33,695 nt of DNA, taken from Lacihabitans soyangensis. Its GTDB lineage: Bacteria > Bacteroidota > Bacteroidia > Cytophagales > Spirosomataceae. Both the position numbers and the translations under genes were made by a program. The stretch lies in the NCBI RefSeq assembly GCF_024343775.1, contig NZ_RJUF01000034.1, positions 1 to 33,695 of the forward strand, in the 5' to 3' direction. The notes under the pieces were generated by a model. The model was not told the origin of the DNA, searched no databases, and was given only the letters and a program-made list of their open reading frames with translations. Below, one piece after another: positions 15,891 through 24,615 of the stretch. How positions within the stretch are numbered: position 1 is the first letter of the stretch; each line of letters opens with the position of its first letter.

Positions 15891-18800
15891 CATTTCACCC
15901 TACTTCCTTTTACCTCTAGCATACCCATTACTTTGCCTTTGAGGTTATCGGCATTTTCTTTGTTTAGTTCCATACTAATGCTCATGCCATTGGCCGAAAA
16001 CGACAACTTGATTTTTTCGGCATCAATTTCCTCTAATTTTTCTAAAGCCTGGCTGCCCATTTGTTGAGAAACCATTTTCCCAGATAAGACCCCATTATTT
16101 CGCTCAAAAACCATATCAAACGTAACATCTCCGTTAGGTGTTCCAAAAATAGTAGTCGTCCAAGTACCTACAAAGTAGTCGTTGGCACTGGAAGTCTCAA
16201 CTTTAGCAGGTTCTTTTAATGAGCTCTCATAGGCCAATTTAAACTCAACTCCCATGACCACCATCAGTGAACCTTCGGCTGTCGGATTGGAATAAACCAA
16301 ATAGATGTCTTGCAACTTACTATCCAGATTTGCAGGCAATTGAATAGGTACAGAAATGGTTTTAGGTGTGAAATCCATTTTCTCCGAAGGCTCCAAAAAT
16401 GCCGAACGCCCAAGTAGTGCACCCGACTTACTACCGAGACGTGCCTCTACTGTTCCGCCCACTGCACCGAGTTGAGGCTTTGGTGCGGTAGCAGACACTT
16501 GTATCTCTGAAACACCCGTTAAATCCACTTGCTTCATGACCATGTAAGCTCCTGATTTTGAAGGGATGGCCAAGTTATTGCCGCCAAAAGCCATTTTGTT
16601 GATGTCCACGTATTCGTCAAATCCGTGTGCGTCTAATTTGGAGTTTCTCAAGACAAAACTTTGCTCTGACTTCAAGGCTGGCAAGCCGTTGGCACCTTGG
16701 TCTTCATAGGCCGCACGCACAATATAAACCCCTTTGTTTTTGTCGGTTGCTGGAGCTTTGGTCGTGAACGTACCTTTTACTGGTAAGGAAGATTTCGGTT
16801 TTTCGTTGGATATGTTCAAGATATACTTCACCATTTCAGAAGCATCGGCAGTTGAGATTTGTGGGTGGGCAGCCATGGCCGTTTCTCCCCAAACACCACT
16901 TCCGCCTGACAAAATCTTCTTGGTCAGGGTTTCTAAGGCTTTACTATCGCCTTTGTATTTCACCGAAACATCACGATAAGATGGCCCGATAGATTTTGAA
17001 TCCTTCTTGTGACAAGCCATACAATCGCTGGCTTCTATCAGCTTTTTGCCTTTTGCAAAAGCCGCACCCTCGTCAGCCGAGCGGTGACCCATGGCTATCA
17101 TGTTTTTGTCATAACCTTCGGCCAGGTAATCAATGTTAACCGCCACATTTTCGGGAGAAATGCCGTTATCCAAATCGCCATCTTCCTTGTCTTTGACTTT
17201 TATTTCGTAATCAAACGATTTGTTGGCGATATAGAAACTCTTGTTGGCCTTCGGCATATCCAGACTCAGAATTGGTGGCTCGTTTCCTGCCGTTATTTCC
17301 ATCGACTGAGAGTTGATACCACCTTTGCCATCATTTACGGTCAGCGTGGCCTTGTAAACACCAGCAGTAGTTAAGGTTATGTTAGCATCCTGAGCCGGTA
17401 TAACTTTTACAAAACCATTGTTCGAGGTAATCTTCCAAGAATATTTCAGAGGGTCTCCATCGGCATCGCTAGTGCCTTTGGCAGATAGTTTTAAGTTAAA
17501 TGGAATAGCTCCACCCATCTGATTAGCTGCCACCTGAATTTGCGGCTTACGGTTAAAGCCGTTGTACTCGATACGAATCAATCGGGCATCGTCGTTGGCC
17601 GTAAACCAGCCACTACCATACTCTAGCATATACAAATCGCCATTTTCCGCAAACTCCATGTCCATCGGATTGCTGAATTTGTAGCTAGGCATAAAACGCT
17701 CCATAGAGGCATAGTTGCCGTCTTTGTCAAAACTCACGGCCATTACCCAGCCACGCATCCATTCGTAGGCAAAGAATTTACCATCGTAATATTTTGGAAA
17801 TGCTCGTGGAGCAGTTGCAAACATATCTTTGTAATATACAGGACCAGCCATAGGGTTGCAGCCACCTGCACCCAACAATGGAAACTCCTTGCTGGCACCG
17901 TATCCATACCACAACATAGCACCTTTTGCTTCAGGCAAAAGGGTGAGACCCGTGTTGTTTGGTGAGGTATTGATGGGTTTCAAATAATCCCATTTATCGC
18001 CAGAAGTATTGCTCGCAAAATCAAATTTATTGTAGGCTTTGTTGTCCCCCACAAAATGTGGCCAGCCATAGTTGCCAGGGGCAGCAGCTTGCCCAAACTC
18101 ACAAGTGCCGTCAGGACCACGCTTTGGATCGGCTTTGGAAGCATCAGGACCTACATCACCCCAATACAATTTGCTATTTTTAGGGTCAACGGATATCCTG
18201 TATGGGTTACGATGTCCCATGGTGTAGATTTCAGGACGGGTTGCCCCCCCCGCCCCCGATGGGGGAGCCAACGAAGCAGAATACTTTCCTCCACTGGGGG
18301 CTAGGGGGCTAAACAAGTTCCCACTAGGAATCGAATAAGTACCATCCGCATTCGGCTTGATTCTTAAAATTTTACCTCGCAAATCGTTGGTGTTTGCCGA
18401 CGATTTTTGAGCGTCCCATGGACTTCTGCCTGGACGTTCGTCGCTTGGGCTATAGCCATTTGAAGCATGTGGATTGGTGTTGTCGCCCGTAGATAAGTAC
18501 AAGTTTCCTTGCTTATCCCAATCGATAGATCCGCCCGTATGGCAGCACTCTTCACGTTGGGTTTCTACTTTCAACATTTCTTTTTCAGAATCCAGGTGAA
18601 TCTCATCGCCTTTCATGGTAAATCTCGAAAGAACGTTATAAGATCCTTTTGTAGAAGAATAATAGAGGTAAATCCACTGATTCTGAGCAAACTTAGGGTC
18701 TTTGTTTAAGCCCAAAAGTCCATCTTCGGCTACGGATTCTTTTCCTTCTTTGTTGACATATTTTAAACTAACCGGAAGTTTGGCAATGGTTTTTAGAGTC

Positions 18801-19714
18801 TTTGTTTTTGAATTGTAAAGTCTCACTTCACCTTTCCTTTGAATGAAAAGCACACGGTCTTTATCCAAAACACTTAGCTCTACAGGTTCGTCTAGCTTTT
18901 CTTCGAGCACTACTTTTGTAAAACGGTTTTCTTCTGGACGAGCTTTTGAAAAATCCAATGGTTTAGGAGCATCTCCACCAGTGGTATATTTGATACCTGC
19001 GTATAAATGATTCAAGAACAAGGGCTCAGAAAATGTTTCATCTGTGTGTCCCATTGCCGTGTAGAATGAGCGTCCGCCTTGAAATTCTTGGTACCAACTC
19101 ATCGGGTGATTGTCACCATTTTTGCCACCTGTGTAGCTTTTTTCATCGATTTTAAGCACCACATTGATTTTCGGAGAAATATCTTTGAAGGCATAAAATT
19201 CGTCAGAACGCTCAAAAGAGTCTGGCATTCCTGCTGTGAATTCGTTCTTTTGGGTTACATAAAATCTTCCTTTTTGAACATTGTTGGGCATAGGGTGATC
19301 TAGAAACCAAGCACCTGCCAATTGGTTGTACCAAGGCCATTCGTACTCTGTATCCGTGGCTGCGTGAATACCCACATAACCGCCACCTGCTTGTATATAG
19401 CGTTCGAAAGCATTCTGTTGCTCATTATTCAGAATATCTCCTGTGGTATTCAAGAAAATGACGGTGTTGAACTTCTTCAAGTTTAGTTCGGTAAACTGGG
19501 CCGCATCTTCAGTAAAACTAACGCCAAAACCCTTTTCCTTGGCCATTTTGGCCAAAGCAGTCTTTCCTGCTTCAATAGATTGATGTCTAAAAGCCGCCGT
19601 TTTGCTAAAAACCAGAACATTTACCTTGGTCTGAGCAAAGAGGCCGTTGACAAAAAACAACAAAAAAACGGATACCAAAACCCGTCTAATGGTGTCGAAA
19701 ACATTGTTTTTCAT
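15890..19714 (-). CDS. ThuA / PQQ-type sugar dehydrogenase / PKD / cytochrome c / CBM-like fusion
   Basis: This is a 1274-residue exported oxidoreductase. The order is: signal peptide (1-28, ending LFAQ); ThuA-like domain (29-247, with GYVGIHAATD and PMSWYQEFQGGR); glucose/sorbosone dehydrogenase-type beta propeller (about 265-715, with EDGLLGLNKDP, CCHTGGSIDW and MGHRNPYRIS), which in the family oxidises sugars with PQQ; PKD domain (about 725-810); monohaem cytochrome c (about 870-970; CMACH 898-902, likely Met ligand M947); CBM6-like domain (about 990-1165); and a C-terminal domain (1178-1274) matching the neighbouring 121-residue protein. The haem domain should pass electrons from the dehydrogenase to the periplasmic chain. 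It lies 81 bp after an MFS transporter gene on the same strand. Residues 469-492 come from an inserted palindromic repeat. The substrate is unknown. Confidence 0.9.
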   Translation of the reverse strand: MKNNVFDTIRRVLVSVFLLFFVNGLFAQTKVNVLVFSKTAAFRHQSIEAGKTALAKMAKEKGFGVSFTEDAAQFTELNLKKFNTVIFLNTTGDILNNEQQNAFERYIQAGGGYVGIHAATDTEYEWPWYNQLAGAWFLDHPMPNNVQKGRFYVTQKNEFTAGMPDSFERSDEFYAFKDISPKINVVLKIDEKSYTGGKNGDNHPMSWYQEFQGGRSFYTAMGHTDETFSEPLFLNHLYAGIKYTTGGDAPKPLDFSKARPEENRFTKVVLEEKLDEPVELSVLDKDRVLFIQRKGEVRLYNSKTKTLKTIAKLPVSLKYVNKEGKESVAEDGLLGLNKDPKFAQNQWIYLYYSSTKGSYNVLSRFTMKGDEIHLDSEKEMLKVETQREECCHTGGSIDWDKQGNLYLSTGDNTNPHASNGYSPSDERPGRSPWDAQKSSANTNDLRGKILRIKPNADGTYSIPSGNLFSPLAPSGGKYSASLAPPSGAGGATRPEIYTMGHRNPYRISVDPKNSKLYWGDVGPDASKADPKRGPDGTCEFGQAAAPGNYGWPHFVGDNKAYNKFDFASNTSGDKWDYLKPINTSPNNTGLTLLPEAKGAMLWYGYGASKEFPLLGAGGCNPMAGPVYYKDMFATAPRAFPKYYDGKFFAYEWMRGWVMAVSFDKDGNYASMERFMPSYKFSNPMDMEFAENGDLYMLEYGSGWFTANDDARLIRIEYNGFNRKPQIQVAANQMGGAIPFNLKLSAKGTSDADGDPLKYSWKITSNNGFVKVIPAQDANITLTTAGVYKATLTVNDGKGGINSQSMEITAGNEPPILSLDMPKANKSFYIANKSFDYEIKVKDKEDGDLDNGISPENVAVNIDYLAEGYDKNMIAMGHRSADEGAAFAKGKKLIEASDCMACHKKDSKSIGPSYRDVSVKYKGDSKALETLTKKILSGGSGVWGETAMAAHPQISTADASEMVKYILNISNEKPKSSLPVKGTFTTKAPATDKNKGVYIVRAAYEDQGANGLPALKSEQSFVLRNSKLDAHGFDEYVDINKMAFGGNNLAIPSKSGAYMVMKQVDLTGVSEIQVSATAPKPQLGAVGGTVEARLGSKSGALLGRSAFLEPSEKMDFTPKTISVPIQLPANLDSKLQDIYLVYSNPTAEGSLMVVMGVEFKLAYESSLKEPAKVETSSANDYFVGTWTTTIFGTPNGDVTFDMVFERNNGVLSGKMVSQQMGSQALEKLEEIDAEKIKLSFSANGMSISMELNKENADNLKGKVMGMLEVKGSRVK
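18243..18312. repeat. Palindromic GC-rich repeat inserted in frame in the dehydrogenase gene
   Basis: About 70 bp with C-runs at one end and G-runs at the other (outer arms like CCCCCCCGCCCCC and GGGGGCTAGGGGG, plus an inner CCCCCGATGGGGG hairpin). It encodes residues 469-492 (SPLAPSGG...APPSGAGGAT), a Pro/Gly/Ser-rich stretch between GNLF and RPEIYTMG, where relatives of this dehydrogenase usually have a short linker. Similar G/C-run repeats are intergenic in many Bacteroidota genomes; here it seems to have landed in a surface loop without breaking the frame. Confidence 0.7.
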
Positions 19715-19795
19715 ATATTCAAAAGTTAATTAATTGATAATTGATTTAATCGAAAACTCAAAACTCACTACTCTTTACTCGCAAGTTTCCCCTCA

Positions 19796-21004
19796 CTATT
19801 CCTCCGTATAATTCAAATCCTTATGAAAAGTCTCTTCCAAATTGCTCAAACCCCAAAAGGCCAATAAAACAGCCACCACACCCACTACCATGGCCGAATT
19901 AACAGTTCCGATGTAAGGATTCAGAAAACCAAAGAGTAGGGTTTGCGGAATAACCGTCGCACGAAGGATATTCAACGATGAAGTCGTAACCGTTGCCCTG
20001 ATATTGGTTCCATATTGTTCAGCAGCGAGTGTGAGCAACACAATGGAGTAGCCCACACAGAAACCAAGAAATAGCAATAAACCATAATAAAGCATAAGCG
20101 ATTGATTACCGATGGCAAAAAACAGTACGGCACCAATGGCATAAAGAGATAAGTAAAGACGAATCGCCTTTTTACGACTTTGAAGATATTGACTTACGAG
20201 TCCACCTGTTAAATCACCAAAAGTAAAACCGATAAAGTAATAGGTAAACACCGCTGATACCGAAGGAATTTCCGCCATTCCCCATGCCTTGGCAATTTCT
20301 GGCGTAAAAGTCATTACCACACCATTGACGTACCAAACCGGAAAGCCCAACACGCAAATACTGATATACTTAATGATATAGGATTTGTTTTTGAACAAGA
20401 GTCGAAGATTTCCCTTGTTGCTTGTTTTTTCTTTCATGGCATTAAACAAACCCGATTCTAAAACCCCTAAACGTAGAATCAAGAGAGCAAAACCTAATCC
20501 TCCACCCAACTGATAAGTAAATTGCCAAGAATATTTACCGCCAATGTACGCTCCAGCGATTGCTCCAAGCATACCGCTGCCGCCAATAATTGCGGGGCCA
20601 ATACCTCGATATTTTTGTGGCATTTGCTCAGTTACAAGTGTAATGGCAGCTCCGAGTTCGCCCGCTAAGCCAACACCCGCCAAAAACCTAAGTAATAAGT
20701 AAATTTCAAAATTAGGAGCATACGCATTTACAAAAGTGGCCGTGGAGTACAACAATATTGAGCCAAAAAGCACCGAAAGCCTACCGAATTTATCCCCGAT
20801 AATTCCCCAAACAAAACCACCAATCAACATTCCGACCATTTGGAAATTGATTAATGATACACCTTTTGAGAGTAATTCGGCTTCAGGAACGCCCAGGTCT
20901 AAAAGACTTTTTGTCCGCACAATACTCAGAATAATAATATCATACAAATCGACAAAAAAGCCCAATGCAGAGGCGATAATCGCAAGCCAAATGTGTTTTT
21001 TCAT
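19796..21004 (-). CDS. MFS transporter, metabolite/sugar symporter type
   Basis: This is a 402-residue inner membrane permease with about 12 hydrophobic segments. The first is GFFVDLYDIIILSIVR, with the acidic D/Y pattern typical of the metabolite:H+ (SP/AAHS-like) branch. The loop 2-3 signature appears as GDKFGRLSVLFG, and the TM4-5 region reads RFLAGVGLAGELGAAITLVTE. It is the first gene of the unit that also holds the ThuA-dehydrogenase fusion, and it is divergent from a Nudix regulator gene, so it probably imports a sugar or sugar acid handled by these enzymes. The substrate is inferred from context only. Confidence 0.88.
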   Translation of the reverse strand: MKKHIWLAIIASALGFFVDLYDIIILSIVRTKSLLDLGVPEAELLSKGVSLINFQMVGMLIGGFVWGIIGDKFGRLSVLFGSILLYSTATFVNAYAPNFEIYLLLRFLAGVGLAGELGAAITLVTEQMPQKYRGIGPAIIGGSGMLGAIAGAYIGGKYSWQFTYQLGGGLGFALLILRLGVLESGLFNAMKEKTSNKGNLRLLFKNKSYIIKYISICVLGFPVWYVNGVVMTFTPEIAKAWGMAEIPSVSAVFTYYFIGFTFGDLTGGLVSQYLQSRKKAIRLYLSLYAIGAVLFFAIGNQSLMLYYGLLLFLGFCVGYSIVLLTLAAEQYGTNIRATVTTSSLNILRATVIPQTLLFGFLNPYIGTVNSAMVVGVVAVLLAFWGLSNLEETFHKDLNYTEE

Positions 21005-21178
21005 ACTCCTTTTGTAATGATGGTTTTGTTAGAATTAAAACTTACTCCTGCTGAAAATACTTCGAACAATAGAAACAGGGCATTTACTCACATTTTTCCA
21101 AATTATCGGCAGGTACTTTATTGGTTCCTAAAAAGCCTATATTTTAAATAAACCATGCACAATTTATGATTTACGGAA

Positions 21179-21186
21179 CAAATGTA
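21179..21186 (-). promoter_or_regulatory. Possible -7 box for the MFS-dehydrogenase operon
   Basis: On the minus strand the sequence is TACATTTG, matching TAnnTTTG. The 23-bp palindrome lies 14 bases upstream of it, over the place where the -33 region would be. Confidence 0.4.
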
Positions 21187-21200
21187 AAATAATTTTCAAT

Positions 21201-21223
21201 TATTGTCTAATTTGTAGACAATA
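21201..21223. promoter_or_regulatory. Perfect 9-bp palindrome, likely Nudix-regulator operator
   Basis: TATTGTCTA (21201-21209) and TAGACAATA (21215-21223) are exact inverted repeats with a 5-base spacer. They lie in the 352-bp space between the divergent MFS and Nudix-regulator genes, between candidate -7 boxes for each direction. A dimeric winged-helix regulator bound here would control both genes. Confidence 0.65.
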
Positions 21224-21239
21224 TATTTTTATTTTATAT

Positions 21240-21247
21240 TATATTTG
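21240..21247 (+). promoter_or_regulatory. Possible -7 box for the Nudix regulator gene
   Basis: TATATTTG matches TAnnTTTG and lies 16 bases downstream of the palindrome. The only TTTG upstream is 25 bases away, which is longer than usual, so this is a candidate only. Confidence 0.3.
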
Positions 21248-21356
21248 AATAATTATATTTTGCCCCTATCTATTGATTGGGAAACAGTATCTAAAATCAT
21301 TTAAAAGTAGACGATCGGTGGACTGGTTGGGCATCCGATTCTAAGCTTTAATTATC

Positions 21357-22082
21357 ATGAAACCATTTAATGAAGAAAATTTCATAAATCAGCTTTCTAT
21401 TGACAGTGTAATTTTTGGATATAAAGAAAAAGAACTGAAAGTTCTGGTACCTAAAATAAATCTAGCGAAAGATTTATGGGCATTACCAGGTGGTTTTATT
21501 CAACAAAATGAAAGTATTGACGAAGCAGCCCAAAGAATTTTGCAAGAAAGAACCGGGTTGATGGATATTTTTTTAGAGCAATATAAAGTTTTTGGAAAAA
21601 CAGAACGCAAAAACAAAGAGCTCTTTGAAGAATTCAGTTCCCTTAAAGATGAGCTTTTGGAGCAACATCCCTTTAGTAAAAGCGACATTACTTGGCTTTC
21701 AAAACGATTTGTTTCTATTGGCTATTATGCTTTGGTTGATATAAATAAAGTGAATCCGCAAACTGGGAATTTTGACGAATCAATTGACTGGTATAATATC
21801 AAAAATTTACCAAAAATGATAATGGACCACAACGAAATGGTCAGCTACGCACTTGAAACGCTTCGCCAAAACATTGACCATAAACTCATTGGCTTCAATC
21901 TTTTGCCCGAAACCTTTACCATGAAAGAAGTGCAAGAGCTTTATGAAGCCATTTATAACAAGCCCTTTGCAAGAAATAATTTTCAAAAGAAAATTTTAGA
22001 TTTGAATGTTTTAGAACGTTTGGAGAAGAAATTTACGGGTGCTGCAAACAAGGCTCCCTATTTGTATAGGTTTAAGAATTAA
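21357..22082 (+). CDS. Nudix-winged helix transcriptional regulator (NrtR/AraR-like)
   Basis: This 241-residue protein has an N-terminal Nudix domain and a C-terminal winged helix (about 150-241, ending in GAANKAPYLYRF, a typical basic wing). The Nudix box begins GGFIQQNES (G46, E52) but continues R60-ILQER-TG instead of RExxEE, so two metal-binding Glu residues are missing (I61, R65). Loss of catalysis is known in NrtR-family regulators, where the domain senses a ligand instead; in Bacteroides the relative AraR controls arabinose genes. It is divergent from the MFS-dehydrogenase operon with a perfect palindrome between. I infer a sugar-responsive repressor of that operon. Confidence 0.88.
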   Translation: MKPFNEENFINQLSIDSVIFGYKEKELKVLVPKINLAKDLWALPGGFIQQNESIDEAAQRILQERTGLMDIFLEQYKVFGKTERKNKELFEEFSSLKDELLEQHPFSKSDITWLSKRFVSIGYYALVDINKVNPQTGNFDESIDWYNIKNLPKMIMDHNEMVSYALETLRQNIDHKLIGFNLLPETFTMKEVQELYEAIYNKPFARNNFQKKILDLNVLERLEKKFTGAANKAPYLYRFKN

Positions 22083-22362
22083 CCTTTACCAATTTATATT
22101 TCTCTGGTTTAGACTTTGTTCTTTCTATTACCTTTCGAGCCTCTAAATCAAGCTTTACTGTTTCTCCATACCATTGAATACCACCCACAAAAGTGTCTTT
22201 TACCTCTACGTAAAGTGCTTCCATGAGATCTGTATGGCTTAGTTCTTTCTTACTGAGTATCCCCGAAAGGGCATCCTTGATCTGATGATATTTAGCCAAG
22301 GATATTTTCTTGTTGGTTTTATCAGGCTGAGGATGGAGTGTCTGTATTTGTTCTTCTTTCAT
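22072..22362 (-). CDS. DUF6958-like small protein
   Basis: From the ATG at 22362 this protein has 96 residues; an upstream TTG (22407) would add 15 residues without support. It starts MKEEQIQTLHPQPDKTNKKI and contains an acidic helix followed by DTFVGGIQWYGETVKLDLEARKVIERTKSKPEKY. I recall this pattern as a Bacteroidota family of unknown function (DUF6958); the family name is from memory. The 3' end overlaps the convergent Nudix regulator gene by 11 bp. There is no signal peptide or membrane segment, so it is probably cytoplasmic. Confidence 0.7.
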   Translation of the reverse strand: MKEEQIQTLHPQPDKTNKKISLAKYHQIKDALSGILSKKELSHTDLMEALYVEVKDTFVGGIQWYGETVKLDLEARKVIERTKSKPEKYKLVKVNS

Positions 22363-22427
22363 AATTTGTTCTACCGCGAGGTCGCTAGGACGCAAAGAAA
22401 TAACCAATTACCCAAATTTTACTCAAA

Positions 22428-22820
22428 TCAGTCCATTGGGGTACAGATTTCAAGTAAAAAGCCGTCAATATCACGAATATAAGCCACCACTTGACCCCAA
22501 GGTTTGGTTTTCGGGCTTTCCAAAAGCTGAGCACCCGCTTCTACTGCGGCATGCACAACAGCCTGAACATTGTCAGTAGTAAATCCCAATTCTTGAGCAA
22601 AGGGTTTACTCGAAAGTTCACTTTTAATAAATCCACCTTTCAAATTTGATCCAGCCAAACCTAAAGAAGCAAAAGACAGGGTAGTTTCTCCAGTTAACAA
22701 TTCGCCATAATCATGTTCGGGCGTGACAAATTTTCTAGAAAAACCAAAGACTTTTTCGTAAAACTCGATGGATTTTGTAACGTCGGCTACGTATAAAATG
22801 GAATAAGCTAATTTTACCAA
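22428..22820 (-). CDS. VOC-superfamily (glyoxalase/dioxygenase-like) protein
   Basis: This 130-residue protein has the paired beta-alpha-beta-beta-beta fold of the vicinal oxygen chelate superfamily: SILYVADVTKSIEFYEKVFGF at the N-terminus and WGQVVAYIRDIDGFLLEICTP at the C-terminus, the latter with the usual metal-side Glu (E124). The family includes glyoxalase I, fosfomycin-resistance and bleomycin-binding proteins; the substrate here is not predictable. The only start is TTG at 22820, since an in-frame stop lies 18 bases upstream. It stands 65 bp upstream of the DUF6958-like gene. Confidence 0.85.
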   Translation of the reverse strand: MVKLAYSILYVADVTKSIEFYEKVFGFSRKFVTPEHDYGELLTGETTLSFASLGLAGSNLKGGFIKSELSSKPFAQELGFTTDNVQAVVHAAVEAGAQLLESPKTKPWGQVVAYIRDIDGFLLEICTPMD

Positions 22821-23008
22821 AGTGCTTTTTTGAGGTTAACAAAATCTAAAAAAGGTTTACCTAATGTTCTAACTTTCTGCCGAAACCAACGGCATTGCTG
22901 GATTAAAATTAGTAAAAGAATACTAATGGGTAAAACCTACAAAATTTGCAATTTGGAAAAATTGAATCAAATTCTAAATTACAAATCACTTATAAAACTA
23001 CCACTTGG

Positions 23009-23752
23009 CTAATTGTATAAATACTTATTGGGAATATTGCCGGGAAAATAATCCATTTGATACTTTTCTTTCATCAACATGGACACGACTTCATAAATAT
23101 CCTTTTCAGTTCTTTGAAACTGTCTCAACAGCCCCATCATGGCATAACTGATTGGATTTACAGATGGCACAAAAGTCTCCCAGTCGTATCCTTGGCCCCA
23201 AATCAGTCCTTTCACCGTCACCGATAAGTCCACCTTTAGTGAGATCAGATACCTGAGAACATCTATACTACCATTGGCGTGTTGATTGACACAGTGAAAT
23301 ATTGGCGTATGTCCACCAAATCCGTTTTCATCTATTCCAGCTTTTGCATTGATATCAGCACCGTATTTAACTAAAACACGGGCACAATCCAAATGATTAT
23401 ATTCAGCACAAATATGCAAAAGTGAAGCTTCTAGCATAGGTGTAAACGTACAGTCAAAAGTGTATTTAACATCCAGAGCTCCAGGATTTTGCAGTAAAAG
23501 TTTATCTAACGAAATGGCGTCATTCATTAAAACTGCGAGCAAAACCTTGTCTTCAATTTCTACTCCAAAATCCACGAATGTTTTGATGCATGCAGCAAAT
23601 AAAGGACCGCGGCTGTACATATTTATCAGTTCAAATATGAGCGGCTTGCCCTTTTCTATTGCATTTGGATCTATACCGTTTTCAAAACAGTCTATTATGC
23701 CTTGAACGTCATGAAGCTCAAAGGCAGTGATTATTTTCTCCAAGTAATTCAT
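23009..23752 (-). CDS. Ankyrin-repeat protein
   Basis: This 247-residue cytoplasmic protein has ankyrin-type helical repeats. The clearest is ASLLHICAEYNHLDCARVLVKYGADINAK (about residues 109-138), followed by GHTPIFHCVNQHANGSIDVLRYLISLKVDLS, with weaker repeats before (VQGIIDCFENGIDPNA) and after. Ankyrin repeats bind proteins; no enzyme domain is attached, so its partner is unknown. There is no signal peptide. It is a single gene, with about 190 and 210 bp of featureless intergenic DNA on its two sides. Confidence 0.8.
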   Translation of the reverse strand: MNYLEKIITAFELHDVQGIIDCFENGIDPNAIEKGKPLIFELINMYSRGPLFAACIKTFVDFGVEIEDKVLLAVLMNDAISLDKLLLQNPGALDVKYTFDCTFTPMLEASLLHICAEYNHLDCARVLVKYGADINAKAGIDENGFGGHTPIFHCVNQHANGSIDVLRYLISLKVDLSVTVKGLIWGQGYDWETFVPSVNPISYAMMGLLRQFQRTEKDIYEVVSMLMKEKYQMDYFPGNIPNKYLYN

Positions 23753-23965
23753 TTTTATGAAAAATAAAGAAAAGTTACGAAGCTTTAGGCTTAAATCAAA
23801 ATACCGAATACCAAAGATGTTCTCCGATAAGTTAAAGAACTGTTTTCGCTAACCCAGTTACAAGATTCTCTCCAAATTTGGTGTGGTTGGTAACCTCTGT
23901 AGGTTTTAAACACGAATATCTTTTTCAGCTAAGGCTTAGGTATTAAATTAATTCAAAATATTGAA

Positions 23966-24604
23966 TTATAAATACTTATGTGATCCATCGCAATTGGGCA
24001 TACGTTTAGAGAACCCACAAATACAATCATTAAAGCCTTTACCGTTCATTATTCTTTCCGTGTAGCTTTCTATTCTTGAAGCACGTGCTTTTGAAGATTT
24101 CGCCCCCGTAAAATAAATATTATAAGCCCTTTGCCTGCCAGGAGTCAATGCCTCAAAGGCAGTTTTGAATTTACTATCCACACTAAACTTCTCTAACAAT
24201 TCCTCAGGAAATTCAAGGACCTTTTCCTTTACTACAATGGGTTTTATGCCCGCTTTGTGAGCCTCAATAGATTCATAAATATAGGCCAAAAGTGTAGATT
24301 TTAACTTTCTTACGTCATCCACACTATAAAACCGCATCAACCTAGAAAACTGAGAATTCTCGCCCGGTTTTACCAGAATATTTTCAGTGTCCGCTAATAA
24401 CGAGCCGTTTAAGAAACTCACAAAAGCAAAATCCTTGAAACTGCTGACTATTAAAAGATTGGTACCATCGAGCGTGTAGCAAGGCTGTTTCCATTTTAAC
24501 TCCTCTATGATGCCCGTTTCCAAAACAATTTTTCTGAGCTCATTGAGTTCGACCTGCCATTTGCCTGGTTTTTCGAAAAAAGCGTTTAGCTCTTCGTTCT
24601 TCAT
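23966..24604 (-). CDS. YdeI/DUF1801-type protein with C-terminal CDGSH motif
   Basis: The 212-residue protein has an N-terminal DUF1801-like domain (about 15-120; IEELKWKQPCYTLDGTNLL, FKDFAFVSFLNGSLL) and the YdeI/OmpD-associated helical segment (about 130-190; LTPGRQRAYNIYFTGAKSSKARASRIE). The last 20 residues read C194-x-C196...P-N-C205-D-G-S-H209, an exact match to the CDGSH signature C-x-C-x2-S-x3-P-x-C-D-G-S-H that binds a redox-active 2Fe-2S cluster. The first ATG follows DoxX by 11 bp, so it is the last gene of the ArsR operon. A role in redox or stress response is inference. Confidence 0.85.
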   Translation of the reverse strand: MKNEELNAFFEKPGKWQVELNELRKIVLETGIIEELKWKQPCYTLDGTNLLIVSSFKDFAFVSFLNGSLLADTENILVKPGENSQFSRLMRFYSVDDVRKLKSTLLAYIYESIEAHKAGIKPIVVKEKVLEFPEELLEKFSVDSKFKTAFEALTPGRQRAYNIYFTGAKSSKARASRIESYTERIMNGKGFNDCICGFSKRMPNCDGSHKYL

Positions 24605-24615
24605 TTTGAGTAATT

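Noticed and set aside
22830-23012. Plus-strand frame of 60 codons between the VOC and ankyrin genes
   Set aside because: Short, with no domain or signal peptide; the 190-bp gap is otherwise featureless.
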